This document shows, piece by piece, positions 8,970-17,562 of a stretch of DNA of 52,457 bases. Where the stretch lies: the NCBI GenBank assembly GCA_022711755.1, contig JAKLEA010000033.1, positions 1-52,457 on the forward strand, given 5' to 3'. A program made the position numbers and the translations under genes. The notes under the pieces were generated by a model, which was not told the DNA's origin, ran no database searches, and was given only the letters and a program-made list of their open reading frames with translations. Each line of letters begins with the position of its first letter. Positions within the stretch are counted from its first letter, which is position 1. This DNA comes from Planctomycetota bacterium (GTDB taxonomy: Bacteria > Planctomycetota > Brocadiia > SM23-32 > JAKLEA01).

Positions 8970-11900
8970 AGTTCACAACCTTAATCCAACTGCTCGTCAT
9001 CGCCGCTGCGCTGGCGCTGCCTCTTTCGTGTAAACGACGCCAGCCGGAATCTGTCAGTTCATCCGGCGTCGCTGCGGTTTCCGCTGCGCGGGCACAGAAA
9101 CGCGCCTCTCTTGCCGAATGCCTCGCCAGGCTGGATCAGGGCAGTCAGGACCCCTCCGACGTAGTAAAACTTTATGAGACGATTGACGCGGTTGAGGAGG
9201 ACGGCATTGCAGCCATGCGCGAGGAGTGCGGGAAACTCGCTGATGCGCAAGACAACTCGCTCTGGGTTGATCTGGCTCTGGCCCGCGTCCTGATTCTTGA
9301 GGGGGAGGAGAACAGGGAGAAGGCCGAGGAACATGTCCGTCGGGCTCTCTCCGTCAACGCAATCAGTCCAGACTGCTATTACGCTCAGGCCTTCATCCAA
9401 TGGCGTTGTGGTGACATTGATGATGCATCGAAATCCATCAAGACGGCCATGCAGATCCAGCCCGCCCATGTTCCTTCCATTGAACTGGACATGCGGTTGA
9501 AGCTGGAACAGGGCGACCTTGAACAGGCGAAAACTCTATTGGACAAGTTGCGCACGCTGGCGGAGGATACGGAATTCCTGAAATCTGCTGAAGCCGATCT
9601 GGAGAGTATCGCCCGCGAGCCGGGCAGGTTTTCCATCCGGGGCAAGGCGCGGGGCCCAAACGGCGAGCTGCTTGAAGGGGCGGTTGTAATGATCCGTTCC
9701 TATGGCGGATCGAACAGGATGCGCAGATACAGCAGCATTACCAGGGAGGCTTTTGCCGGTTCGGACGGCAGTTTCTTCTTTAATGAACTCCCCGCAGGAA
9801 GATACATGCTTACGGCGCTCTGGGGGGACTCCGTAACCCCAGCCCCGGTCTACGTGACACTCTCACCGGACGAGGAGCCGGAAGAACTGGATCTCGAGCT
9901 TGGCTCCGGCTCCATTATCTTGGGCCAGGTGGTTGACGCTTCGACCGGCGCGGCAATCGTCGGGGCCGAGATAAAGGTCATTCCCCCGGCGAACGGAGCC
10001 GGCCCGATCAGAACCGACGCGACAGGTCGTTTCCGAATCTCAGGGCTTGCGGCGGGAAGATACCATCTTCTCCTTTCGGCGCCGGGATACATTGACTCCG
10101 AGGGACGACTCAAGGTCGAGGTTCCCGGTGGGGGAAAGTCCATCAGCGTAACCTTGAATGCCATCCGGTCGGCGATGGTCACAGGGCGGGCGCTGGACCC
10201 CATGGGACGTCCGGTTCCGGGGGCAGAGATCGGCGTGGCCACGACGTCCCAGATCCGTCAGCCTGAGGAAATCACCACAGATGCCGAAGGTTTCTTCAAA
10301 ATCTCGAACCTTATGCCCGGCGTCGCCCACATGATCGCCGTCAACGACGACGGAATTGGCGGCATGCTGGGGCCTCGGATGATCCTCAAATCCGGTCAGA
10401 CAGTCGAGAAACTTGAATTCAAGATTAATCCTTCCCTCAAGGTCAGAGGCCGGGTAGTTTCTGATGCAGGGGAGCCGGTCGTTGACGCGAAGGTCATATT
10501 TTACACATACTTCTCCGACCCCAACCTTTATATTGCAAACGATGTCCTTCGAAGAAGCACGGGAACTGACGCCAATGGCGAATTCATCGTCGAGGGGCTT
10601 GCCCGCAACTGCGATTTCAGGATTTACTGTGTCGCGCCGGGCTACGTGCCCCAGACCCCGCCCGTGAAAAGCCGGACGCCGTTGCCAGAAGGTCATATTG
10701 TGAGCGTTAAAGAGACGGATATTGATTCCCTTCGTATAACGCTTGCCAAAGCGGGCGAATTGAGGGGGCGCATTACCGACACCGACGGCAAAGCCCAGCC
10801 GGGCGTGAAGGTTTATGCCAACATGCAGAAGCCGTCGCTTGGAGCAGGGGCTGAGTCTGACGAGAACGGCATGTTTTTTATTGACTCCCTCCCCCCGGGC
10901 GACTGTATCGTCCGTTTCGCCGTCCCCGGCAGTATGACTTATGAAAAGAGGAACGTCATCGTCGGCGGTCCGCCGCTTGAGGTTGCCCTGCCCCTGAAGC
11001 CGGAGATCAGAGGAAAAGTCCTGGATGCCGCAACAGGCGAGCCGATCAAGGATTTCACGGTCGGGATCGTCATTCCGGCGCAGGTCCGCGGCGGGCTGGC
11101 TGAGGCATACGAATCAGCCCCGCAGCGCTTTCAGACAGAGGATGGGTCTTTTATCCTGCGCGGGCTGAAACAGGTTACCGCAAAAGTCAGGATTGCAGCT
11201 TCAGGATTCGCCCCGACCACAATCAGTAACGTCAAAGGCTATTCCCTGGAAGCCATCGAGGTAAAGATGTCGCGGGGCGCGGAACTGACCGGTCGTATCC
11301 TGGATTCTCGAACCGGCAAGCCAGTGAAAGACGCCGACATCCACCTCGGAACACTTCCGCCATTGCAGGCTGGCAGTCGAGCGCTTGAACTCGTCCCGCC
11401 GGTCACCACGAACGAAGAAGGATCGTTCCACATCCCCGATTGTCCCAGGGAAAAGGCGATCCTTTACGTAACACATCCTGAATATGCCATCGCATGGGAT
11501 GTGATAATGCCGGGGAAGGATGGGGCATTCTCACCGGCCATGATCAGTCTGAACAAGGGAATCTCTTTGTCCGGTTCGATCCTGAACCCAAAGGGCAGGG
11601 CGTCCGCGGGGGAGGAAGTCCTCATGGTCGGGCGCGGGGGATATGTTAAATATTCTGCGAAGAGCGATGCAAAGGGGCGATTCGAGTTTGATAACATCGC
11701 CGGAGATACTTGGTATTTGTACGCCGGGACGATGACTGCCGTCAGTCAGAGACGCATTTACTCTCTGGACCTTCGCAAGCTTGACCGAATGACGCTCGTC
11801 ATCGGCGGGAAGGAAGGCATGGAACTGAATGGAAGAATCGCCTATCCCAGAAAAGCCCCGCCCGACGTCCAGGTCTCCCTGGCTCAGCAGAAGCCGTTCG

Positions 11901-12100
11901 ATGGCGTCCTGTCCCTGACAACGATCACTCTTGCGGACCGCAAGGGCGCGTTTACGCTGAACGGACTGCCGAAAGCGCCAGGCAAGCTCATGATTGTTGA
12001 GGGAACGGCCAGGGCGGTCCATGACTGGGATCCGAAAAAGACGGACGGCATGCCGCAGACCTACCCGCCGCCGATCCCGGCATCGAAAAGTAAAAGATAG
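8966..12100 (+). CDS. Lipoprotein with TPR-like region and nine carboxypeptidase-regulatory-like domains
   Basis: The 1044-residue product begins with a type II signal peptide ending LPLSC (lipidated Cys near residue 22). Residues about 90-215 form alpha-helical repeats of TPR type (for example ALSVNAISPDCYYAQAFI). From residue 220 there are about nine tandem beta-sandwich units that start GxVxDxxGxPVxGAxV. They begin near residues 222, 315, 402, 491, 597, 679, 771, 866 and 951. These are CarboxypepD_reg-like folds, which bind glycans or proteins or act as spacers. It overlaps the upstream membrane-protein gene by 4 bases. A periplasmic or outer-membrane anchored adhesin or assembly partner is the likeliest role, and this is an inference. 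No catalytic motif was seen. Confidence 0.82.
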   Translation: MKFTTLIQLLVIAAALALPLSCKRRQPESVSSSGVAAVSAARAQKRASLAECLARLDQGSQDPSDVVKLYETIDAVEEDGIAAMREECGKLADAQDNSLWVDLALARVLILEGEENREKAEEHVRRALSVNAISPDCYYAQAFIQWRCGDIDDASKSIKTAMQIQPAHVPSIELDMRLKLEQGDLEQAKTLLDKLRTLAEDTEFLKSAEADLESIAREPGRFSIRGKARGPNGELLEGAVVMIRSYGGSNRMRRYSSITREAFAGSDGSFFFNELPAGRYMLTALWGDSVTPAPVYVTLSPDEEPEELDLELGSGSIILGQVVDASTGAAIVGAEIKVIPPANGAGPIRTDATGRFRISGLAAGRYHLLLSAPGYIDSEGRLKVEVPGGGKSISVTLNAIRSAMVTGRALDPMGRPVPGAEIGVATTSQIRQPEEITTDAEGFFKISNLMPGVAHMIAVNDDGIGGMLGPRMILKSGQTVEKLEFKINPSLKVRGRVVSDAGEPVVDAKVIFYTYFSDPNLYIANDVLRRSTGTDANGEFIVEGLARNCDFRIYCVAPGYVPQTPPVKSRTPLPEGHIVSVKETDIDSLRITLAKAGELRGRITDTDGKAQPGVKVYANMQKPSLGAGAESDENGMFFIDSLPPGDCIVRFAVPGSMTYEKRNVIVGGPPLEVALPLKPEIRGKVLDAATGEPIKDFTVGIVIPAQVRGGLAEAYESAPQRFQTEDGSFILRGLKQVTAKVRIAASGFAPTTISNVKGYSLEAIEVKMSRGAELTGRILDSRTGKPVKDADIHLGTLPPLQAGSRALELVPPVTTNEEGSFHIPDCPREKAILYVTHPEYAIAWDVIMPGKDGAFSPAMISLNKGISLSGSILNPKGRASAGEEVLMVGRGGYVKYSAKSDAKGRFEFDNIAGDTWYLYAGTMTAVSQRRIYSLDLRKLDRMTLVIGGKEGMELNGRIAYPRKAPPDVQVSLAQQKPFDGVLSLTTITLADRKGAFTLNGLPKAPGKLMIVEGTARAVHDWDPKKTDGMPQTYPPPIPASKSKR

Positions 12101-12192
12101 GTCGCAAACACTTAACCGATTCAAACAATCCTCCCGCCATTCGCTTTTCTGCCTCCGGCGGGGCAAGCATGTTTTATGAGGAGCAGAATGAA

Positions 12193-13317
12193 ATGACCAT
12201 GTCCAGGATTGAACGGGCGCGCCTGACTCATGTCAGGATTCCACTATGGGAACCTTTTATGATCTCAAATGGCGTTGTCGCGGAAAAAGATGGCATTCTT
12301 ATCGAATTGTTCGCCGATGGACTGGTCGGGCTGGGGGAGGCCAGTCCGATGGCGGGAACCTTCTATAGTCCCGAGACTCCGGAAAGCTCCTGGGAGGTTC
12401 TTGATCGCGAGCTTGTCCCGATCCTGGGCCGGCTGGACGCGGCGACTCCGGATTCTTTTAATGCGGCATCGGCGGCGGTTTCTGACGCATTTGCGCGTTG
12501 CGGGATTGAAACCGCTTTATGGGACCTGGCTGCCAAGGATGCGGGGCTTCCGCTTGCCGAATTCCTCGGCGGGGACGCCGGCAGACCCGTCGAATCGGGG
12601 CTGGCCGTCGGCATGGCCCCGGATGTAAAAACCCTTATTGAGCGAATCGGGCGCCACATGGAAGCCGGGCGATATCGCAGGCTGAAAATCAAGGTCATGC
12701 CGGGATGGGACGTGGAACCGCTGGATGCCGTCCGTAACGCTTTCGGCTCAATTCCTCTCTTTGTTGACGCCAACTGCGCCTACGGGCCAGAGCATTTCGA
12801 TCACATCGCCGGATGGGACCGGTTCGGCCTTATGATGATCGAGCAACCCCTTCCGCGCCACGACCTAAAAGGCCACGCCGCGCTTGCGCGGCGGATCGCG
12901 ACGCCGGTCTGCCTGGACGAAAGCGCGGAGGACATAAAGGCCGTCCGGCGGGCGATTGAGCTTGGATCGTGCCGGATCATCAACATCAAGTTACAGCGCG
13001 TCGGCGGATTCGGTCCGGCGCTTCAGGTCCTGCGCATGGCGAAGGAAGCCGGGATCGGTTGCTGGATGGGCACGATGCCGGAACTGGCGGTCGGCGGATG
13101 GCAGACAGTTCACTTCGCAACACTTGGCAACATACTGTATCCGACGGACGTCGAGGCAAGCGAGAGATGGTTCAAGACGGACGTCACGACGCCGAGGATT
13201 AACGTTTCCGACGGGCTGATAATGTTGCCTGATGACCCGGGCATCGGTGTCAGCCTTGACACTGATATCGTATCGAAATATGCGGTCAGGAAGAAGGAAA
13301 TCAAATTGATGCGATAA
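12193..13317 (+). CDS. Enolase-superfamily enzyme, OSBS / N-acylamino acid racemase-like
   Basis: The product is 374 residues from ATG 12193. This start is chosen over the upstream ATG at 12169 because GAGGAG (12178-12183) lies between them, 9 bases before it. The barrel carries the muconate-lactonizing/OSBS set: KIK (K165 and K167), D192 in VDANCAY, E217 in MIEQPL, D242 in CLDES and K266 in NIKLQRVGG. That pattern fits o-succinylbenzoate synthase (menaquinone) and the promiscuous N-acylamino acid racemases. No other men gene is nearby, so a racemase or epimerase role is equally likely. It ends 8 bases from the convergent FHA gene. Confidence 0.82.
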   Translation: MTMSRIERARLTHVRIPLWEPFMISNGVVAEKDGILIELFADGLVGLGEASPMAGTFYSPETPESSWEVLDRELVPILGRLDAATPDSFNAASAAVSDAFARCGIETALWDLAAKDAGLPLAEFLGGDAGRPVESGLAVGMAPDVKTLIERIGRHMEAGRYRRLKIKVMPGWDVEPLDAVRNAFGSIPLFVDANCAYGPEHFDHIAGWDRFGLMMIEQPLPRHDLKGHAALARRIATPVCLDESAEDIKAVRRAIELGSCRIINIKLQRVGGFGPALQVLRMAKEAGIGCWMGTMPELAVGGWQTVHFATLGNILYPTDVEASERWFKTDVTTPRINVSDGLIMLPDDPGIGVSLDTDIVSKYAVRKKEIKLMR

Positions 13318-13324
13318 CGAACGA

Positions 13325-13621
13325 TTACTCCTCTTCATCCATCTCCAGAAGCGTCTTTCCGATAAGGATTCTGTCTCCGTCAAAAAGCGCTTTCTTCTGC
13401 GCCACCCGCTCTTTGTTGACGTATGAACCGTTGCGGCTGCCCATGTCAGCCAGGAACCAGATGCCCCCGTTGCATTCAATGATAGAATGATTAGCCGATA
13501 CGCGCGTATCGCTCAACTGAACCTCGTTGTCGGGGCTGCGTCCGATCCTGTTCGGTATTGCGGAAGACAGTTTGAACGACCTTCCGGCGTCTTCCCCTTT
13601 TAGAACTTTTACGCTCGCCAT
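13325..13621 (-). CDS. Small stand-alone FHA-domain protein
   Basis: The product is 98 residues, essentially one forkhead-associated domain, a phosphothreonine-binding beta sandwich. The conserved GRSPDNEV (27-34), the loop VSANH (41-45) and GSRNGSYVN (61-69) are all present. The start at 13621 is supported by GGGAG about 6 bases upstream. The frame stays open further upstream, but that part lacks any domain. The protein has no membrane segment and ends in an acidic tail (MDEEE). No serine/threonine kinase is in the window, so its phospho-partner is unknown. Confidence 0.88.
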   Translation of the reverse strand: MASVKVLKGEDAGRSFKLSSAIPNRIGRSPDNEVQLSDTRVSANHSIIECNGGIWFLADMGSRNGSYVNKERVAQKKALFDGDRILIGKTLLEMDEEE

Positions 13622-13792
13622 GCTTCTCCCTTGACGGCGGTTGCCGCCGATGCAGGCGCCTTCCAATCTGCGCGCTAAAGATATTGCCATGTGGAATGAT
13701 ATCCCTGCCGGGCGCCATTGGCAAGGGGTGATTGCGGTTCGAATGCGACGCGCAGATATGCGCGGCAGGGGCATGGCATAACGCGACTCTGC

Positions 13793-13822
13793 TTGACATG
13801 CGGCGCGGGCGTAAATTATACG
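13793..13822 (+). promoter_or_regulatory. Strong sigma-70 type promoter reading toward 14200
   Basis: A perfect TTGACA (13793-13798) is followed after 18 bases by TATACG (13817-13822). Transcription would start near 13829, giving a long leader before the coding sequence at 14200. Confidence 0.6.
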
Positions 13823-14003
13823 TGGTTTATATGGGCGCGTTTTTGGGTCGGGTTCATCCGCTTTCATTCGGCGAGGTTGAGCGCGGCGGCGATATCGCGC
13901 GTGGAACATGATTCAAAAAAGCAGGATCCGGTCACGGGCGGCGCTTGGGAGCGCAGCCTCCTGGAACGCGATAGATATCGGTTCAGGTCGCGGCATAACC
14001 GTG

Positions 14004-14149
14004 AATAAGGTCTCCAGCATGGTCTATGACGCCTTCGGACGCTGGGAAGGTTTTTCTCACGGACCAGCCTGCCCCGCCGAATTGCGAGACTCGGTGGCTG
14101 ACATAAGCCCGGCTCATGAACTGCTGGGCTGAAAACCGGAGACCTTGTT
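14004..14149 (+). ncRNA. Candidate structured leader RNA (riboswitch-like or independent small RNA)
   Basis: A closing helix pairs AATAAGGTCTCC (14004-14015) with GGAGACCTTGTT (14138-14149). Inside it, GGTTTT (14049-14054) pairs with AAAACC (14132-14137), and CCAGC (14064-14068) with GCTGG (14123-14127). There are hairpins at 14074-14097 (CCGCCGA/TCGGTGG), 14102-14118 (CATAAGC/GCTCATG, one mismatch) and 14014-14045 (CCAGC..GTC/GAC.GCTGG). Two of the pairings need G-U wobbles that work only on the plus strand; one hairpin is better on the minus strand. It ends 50 bases before the start codon of a same-strand gene and lies below a strong promoter, the usual geometry of a cis-regulatory RNA. No known class was matched. 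A 6S-like RNA is an alternative. Confidence 0.45.
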
Positions 14150-14199
14150 GATTCGATAAGAGACAACAGCGCGCGCGCAAAGCGCCGGGAGTAACAGAC

Positions 14200-15294
14200 A
14201 TGACGAAGTTCAGAGTCCCCCTTGCCCATCCCAAACCGGACATTGAGCGTTTCATGCAGGTTGTCATTCAGCGGCACGAGACTGACAGGCCGCCGCTGGT
14301 TGAATATATCGTTGACGGGATTCTATATCGCCCGATCGTCGAGAACCTGATGGGGCGAAAATGGGCGGACTACCTGCCGGATGACAGAAAGGCGCAGGAG
14401 GCGTATTGGGACAACTACGTCGCCTTCTGGCATTGCATGGGTTACGACTTCGTGAGGCTTGAAATGGGATTGCCTTTTCCCAGCGGATCGAGGATTGCCG
14501 AGGATTCGGCGGAGGCCGCCAAAGGACGCATGCGCGGATGGGCTGAGACGGGCAAGGGGCCGATCCAGTCGCGCGAGGACTACGAGAAATATCCCTGGCC
14601 GAAGATAGAGGACGAGCATTTCTGGCCTTACGAGCATATATCCCGGCGTCTGCCGGAGGGCATGGGAATGTTCTCCTGCCACGGCGGCGGGATATTCGAA
14701 CACGTTAGCAGGCTTTTCGGATATGAGACGCTGTGCCTGATGCTGTACGACGATCCGGGGCTTGTCCGGGACGTGACCGACCGCGTCGGGGAACTGCTCC
14801 TGGCTTATCATCGTCGTCTGTGCCGGATACCGGGCGTCGTCGCAATCTTCCAGGGCGACGACATGGGTTTCCGGAGCGGTCCGCTCATTGGCGCGGACCA
14901 CATGAAAGAATACTTTCTCTCATGGCACAAGCGATTCGCCGCAAGCGCGCATGAGAGCGGACGCAAGTATTTCCTGCATTCCTGCGGCAACTTGGAACAG
15001 ATCATGGAAGCGATCATCAGCGACGTCGGCATTGACGCCAAGCATTCATACGAGGACGCAATCGTTCCCGTCGCGGAATTCAAAAAGCGCTACGGATCCC
15101 GGATAGGGATTCTTGGGGGGATAGACGTTGACGTTCTGGCGCGGCGCAGCCCGGAAGAGGTCAGGGCGCATGTCCGCAAAACCATCGAGGAATGCAATCC
15201 CGGCGGCGGGTGGGCCGTCGGTTCGGGCAACTCGATCCCAAGCTACATACCGCTTGAGAACTACTTGACGATGCTCGACGAGTCGCTGGCCTGA
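14200..15294 (+). CDS. URO-D-like protein with His-x-Cys metal motif (methyltransferase-type)
   Basis: The 364-residue product belongs to the URO-D superfamily branch related to corrinoid methyltransferases such as MtaA/MtbA. The motif FLHSCGN puts H260 and C262 where those enzymes bind zinc. The C-terminal barrel end LGGIDVD, then SPEEVRAHVRKTIEECNPGGG and SGNSIPSYIP, is typical. The N-terminal half contains FPSGSRIAED, consistent with the substrate pocket. It may move a methyl group between a corrinoid and a thiol or decarboxylate a small molecule; the substrate is unknown. GGGAG lies 9 bases before the ATG. A structured leader precedes it. Its last 34 bases overlap the convergent fusion gene. 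Confidence 0.82.
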   Translation: MTKFRVPLAHPKPDIERFMQVVIQRHETDRPPLVEYIVDGILYRPIVENLMGRKWADYLPDDRKAQEAYWDNYVAFWHCMGYDFVRLEMGLPFPSGSRIAEDSAEAAKGRMRGWAETGKGPIQSREDYEKYPWPKIEDEHFWPYEHISRRLPEGMGMFSCHGGGIFEHVSRLFGYETLCLMLYDDPGLVRDVTDRVGELLLAYHRRLCRIPGVVAIFQGDDMGFRSGPLIGADHMKEYFLSWHKRFAASAHESGRKYFLHSCGNLEQIMEAIISDVGIDAKHSYEDAIVPVAEFKKRYGSRIGILGGIDVDVLARRSPEEVRAHVRKTIEECNPGGGWAVGSGNSIPSYIPLENYLTMLDESLA

Positions 15295-17228
15295 GCGCTG
15301 TTCTTGTGTTCCCCGTTAGGCTGCGCTTTGGCCCCGGCCGCGATTGCTCGCTCCTGGGCGGCCTCGATTATCAGGCGCAGCACGTCGGCATAACGCAACC
15401 CGGCGAAACCGGCCATGTAGTTAAACTTGCCGTCCCAGCACCAGCCGGGATTCGGGTTGACCTCCATCAGCTTGATCGTTCCGTTAGCATCGGCGCGATA
15501 ATCGAAACGCGCGTAGTCGCGGCAGCCGAGACGCTCGAATAGCTGGATTGAATTGTCCTGTAGCGTCCGAGCGATCTCTTCCGGCAGGCTTGCTTCTTTG
15601 TAGCGGATTTTTGTCCAATACGGCGAGTCAGGCATCCACTTTGATTCGTAGCCGAGTATGCGCGGCAGATCGGACGGCAGGTCGCTGTAGTCAACCTCAA
15701 GTATCGGCAGAAATTGGACGGTCATTCCGGGGTTGCCGATGATGCCGACGCCGTATTCCGTCCCCTCGAGGAATTCCTGGACGAGGATGGGCCTTCCAGG
15801 CAGCGTGCGTTTGAGTTCAGCGATGTACTCGATCAATTCCTCGGGATTTCGCACGAGCGCGCGTTGCGTGATGCCTATGCTGCTGTCCCCATAGTTCGGT
15901 TTCACGAGCGCGGGGAACATCGCCGGCAACATGGCGGACTGGTCGGCGGGAGCGAAGAAGGTCTCCAGCGGCACGGGGATGTCCAGGGATTCGGCGATGG
16001 CCCGGACGAGGGCCTTGTTGTAGCAGAGGCCGAGGCAGCTTGGCCCGGCGCCGGAGTAAGGAATGCCGAGCATTTCCAGGTAAGCCGGCACGTGCAGTTC
16101 CAGGAAGGCGTCGTTGTTCAGGCCTTCGTCACACAGGTTCAGGATGAACTGCGGCGGTTCCTTGCGCAGTTGGGTAAGGAAGGCGGCGTGGTTGTCGAAA
16201 TAGCTGAACTCGTATCCGTCCAGTTCCGACAGCGCGCGCTTCAGGCGGTTAATCGTCTCCATGTCCTCCGGGTTGAACTTGCCGCCCAGCTTCACGGAGT
16301 CCGGGAGCTTTGGGTCGCCCATGAGGACCGTCACCTTCGGGAAGGGGATGCGCCTGGTCTGCGCGGGCTGAACCTGCCGGGGGGTGGAGGCGGTGAAGAG
16401 CAGTCGCTTCTCCATCATTCCGAGGTCCTGATCGCGTCCGGATTCGGTCTGAAGCTCCCCATGGGTGCGGATGGCCTCGAAGCCGGCCTGCTCCAGAAGT
16501 TTGCGGATCATTTCCTCGTTGTAGAGGCGCTCGGCGTAGAACTGGTCAATGATGACGCCTTTCTCGACGTTGGTGACGACTTCGCGGGAGATCAGCCGCT
16601 GCCCGTCGTCTGCCATGGAACGCTCCCTGCAGACCATGTGCGACTGGTCAATCCATTCCCATGAGCGCGGTTCGAAGTTGTTGCGCATCCAGTCGCCGTT
16701 GGCCAAGTCCAGCGCGATGGTTCCTCCGGGGGTCAGGACGCGTCGGCACGACTCCAGCACCTTCAGGTCGTCCTCGACAGATTCGAAGTAGCCGAAGGAA
16801 TTGCCGAGTATGAGAACGCAATGAAAGGACGCGCCGGGAAACCTGAACTGGCGCGCGTCGCCCTCGCGGAACGTGACGCTGAGATTCTGCTTTCGGGCGC
16901 GCTGCCTGGCTAGGCGCACAAGGTAGCGCGAGCGGTCAAGCCCGGTGACCTGCGTGTATCCGCGGCGGGCAAGCTCCATGCTGTGGCGCCCCTGGCCGCA
17001 ACAGAGGTCCAGTATGCGGTCGTTAGGCTCCAGGCCGACGACCTTGATGATCGCGTCAATTTCCTTAATCGTGTTCTGGTCGTTCTCAACAACGTCCCCG
17101 TCGGTCTTCAGGTAGACCGAATTGAAGAGCATCCTCCACCAGTCGGCAGGAAGGTGGCGCTCAAGGTCGGGGACGGGGCCTAACGTGCGGGGCGACGTCG
17201 GAACGTTCTTCGCCTTTTTCGATGCCAT
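15261..17228 (-). CDS. SAM methyltransferase fused to a D-Ala-D-Ala-ligase-like ATP-grasp enzyme
   Basis: The product is 655 residues from ATG 17228, chosen because AGGAA lies 8 bases upstream; the frame is open to 17303. Residues about 30-280 form a class I SAM-dependent methyltransferase, with motif I ILDLCCGQGRH near residues 72-82, GLDRS after it and a LTPGGTIALDLANG strand. Residues about 297-630 form an ATP-grasp ligase of the Ddl type, with ILNLCDEG, YSGAGPSCLGLCYNK, ALVKPNYGDSSIGI (ATP-binding strand), VQEFLEGTEYGVGI and the metal site KLMEVNPNPG. Such ligases join carboxylates to amines, often amino acids. A single chain that methylates and ligates suggests a peptide-like or envelope metabolite, an inference. 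A strong minus-strand promoter lies at 17334-17362. Confidence 0.85.
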   Translation of the reverse strand: MASKKAKNVPTSPRTLGPVPDLERHLPADWWRMLFNSVYLKTDGDVVENDQNTIKEIDAIIKVVGLEPNDRILDLCCGQGRHSMELARRGYTQVTGLDRSRYLVRLARQRARKQNLSVTFREGDARQFRFPGASFHCVLILGNSFGYFESVEDDLKVLESCRRVLTPGGTIALDLANGDWMRNNFEPRSWEWIDQSHMVCRERSMADDGQRLISREVVTNVEKGVIIDQFYAERLYNEEMIRKLLEQAGFEAIRTHGELQTESGRDQDLGMMEKRLLFTASTPRQVQPAQTRRIPFPKVTVLMGDPKLPDSVKLGGKFNPEDMETINRLKRALSELDGYEFSYFDNHAAFLTQLRKEPPQFILNLCDEGLNNDAFLELHVPAYLEMLGIPYSGAGPSCLGLCYNKALVRAIAESLDIPVPLETFFAPADQSAMLPAMFPALVKPNYGDSSIGITQRALVRNPEELIEYIAELKRTLPGRPILVQEFLEGTEYGVGIIGNPGMTVQFLPILEVDYSDLPSDLPRILGYESKWMPDSPYWTKIRYKEASLPEEIARTLQDNSIQLFERLGCRDYARFDYRADANGTIKLMEVNPNPGWCWDGKFNYMAGFAGLRYADVLRLIIEAAQERAIAAGAKAQPNGEHKNSAQASDSSSIVK

Positions 17229-17333
17229 TGCGATTCCTGTTGAAAACAAGATCGGCGCGGATGATCGGCGGAATAGTCTCGGCAACCGCGCCCAAATGAA
17301 CATCCAATACGGCGTTAATTATGACGAAGCGAA

Positions 17334-17362
17334 TCTATAGCATAATGAAAATCGGACTTCAA
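17334..17362 (-). promoter_or_regulatory. Sigma-70 type promoter for the methyltransferase/ATP-grasp gene
   Basis: Read on the minus strand, TTGAAG (17357-17362) and TATAGA (17334-17339) are 17 bases apart. Transcription would start near 17327, about 100 bases before the ATG at 17228. Confidence 0.6.
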
Positions 17363-17446
17363 TAATTGTCGGGATCATTTTGGGAAAAAACCTGACACTG
17401 GTTCCCCGCGCCGGAGTCTGCTGTATGTTCATCAGTTTTTTTTACC

Positions 17447-17475
17447 TTGTCGCCTGAAAACGCGACTGCTAACAT
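17447..17475 (+). promoter_or_regulatory. Likely promoter for the lpxD operon
   Basis: TTGTCG (17447-17452) and TAACAT (17470-17475) have an optimal 17-base spacer. The start would be near 17482. It is divergent from the promoter at 17334-17362 in a 334-base intergenic region that otherwise shows nothing. Confidence 0.5.
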
Positions 17476-17562
17476 TCATCCCGTCCTCTTTACAACTTGT
17501 TCTGAGCTTTGCGCGCAGAGGATGACGTTCAAACGCGTTCCGCAAAAATCAGGGCTGACCTA

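Larger units (their letters stand above)
13622..14199. other. Leader and promoter region of the second URO-D-like gene
   Basis: It holds a consensus promoter (13793-13822) followed by a roughly 370-base untranslated stretch with nested helices (14004-14149), then a ribosome binding site GGGAG at 14186-14190, 9 bases before ATG 14200. Two frames here (13908-14132 plus; 13983-14267 minus) have no domain content and are not called. Confidence 0.6.

Noticed and set aside
12193..13317. Assignment as menaquinone-pathway menC
   Set aside because: The catalytic set also fits N-acylamino acid racemases and no other menaquinone gene is present, so the gene symbol was withheld.
13908..14132. 74-residue plus-strand ORF in the leader
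   Set aside because: No ribosome site or domain is visible and it covers the folded RNA region.
14004..14149. Cobalamin riboswitch
   Set aside because: Words like GGGAAGG, CTGCCCCGC and GGAGACC occur, but GGGAAGG comes before the core instead of after it, and the B12-box context AGCCAGGAGACCTGCC is incomplete. A covariance-model search would settle it.
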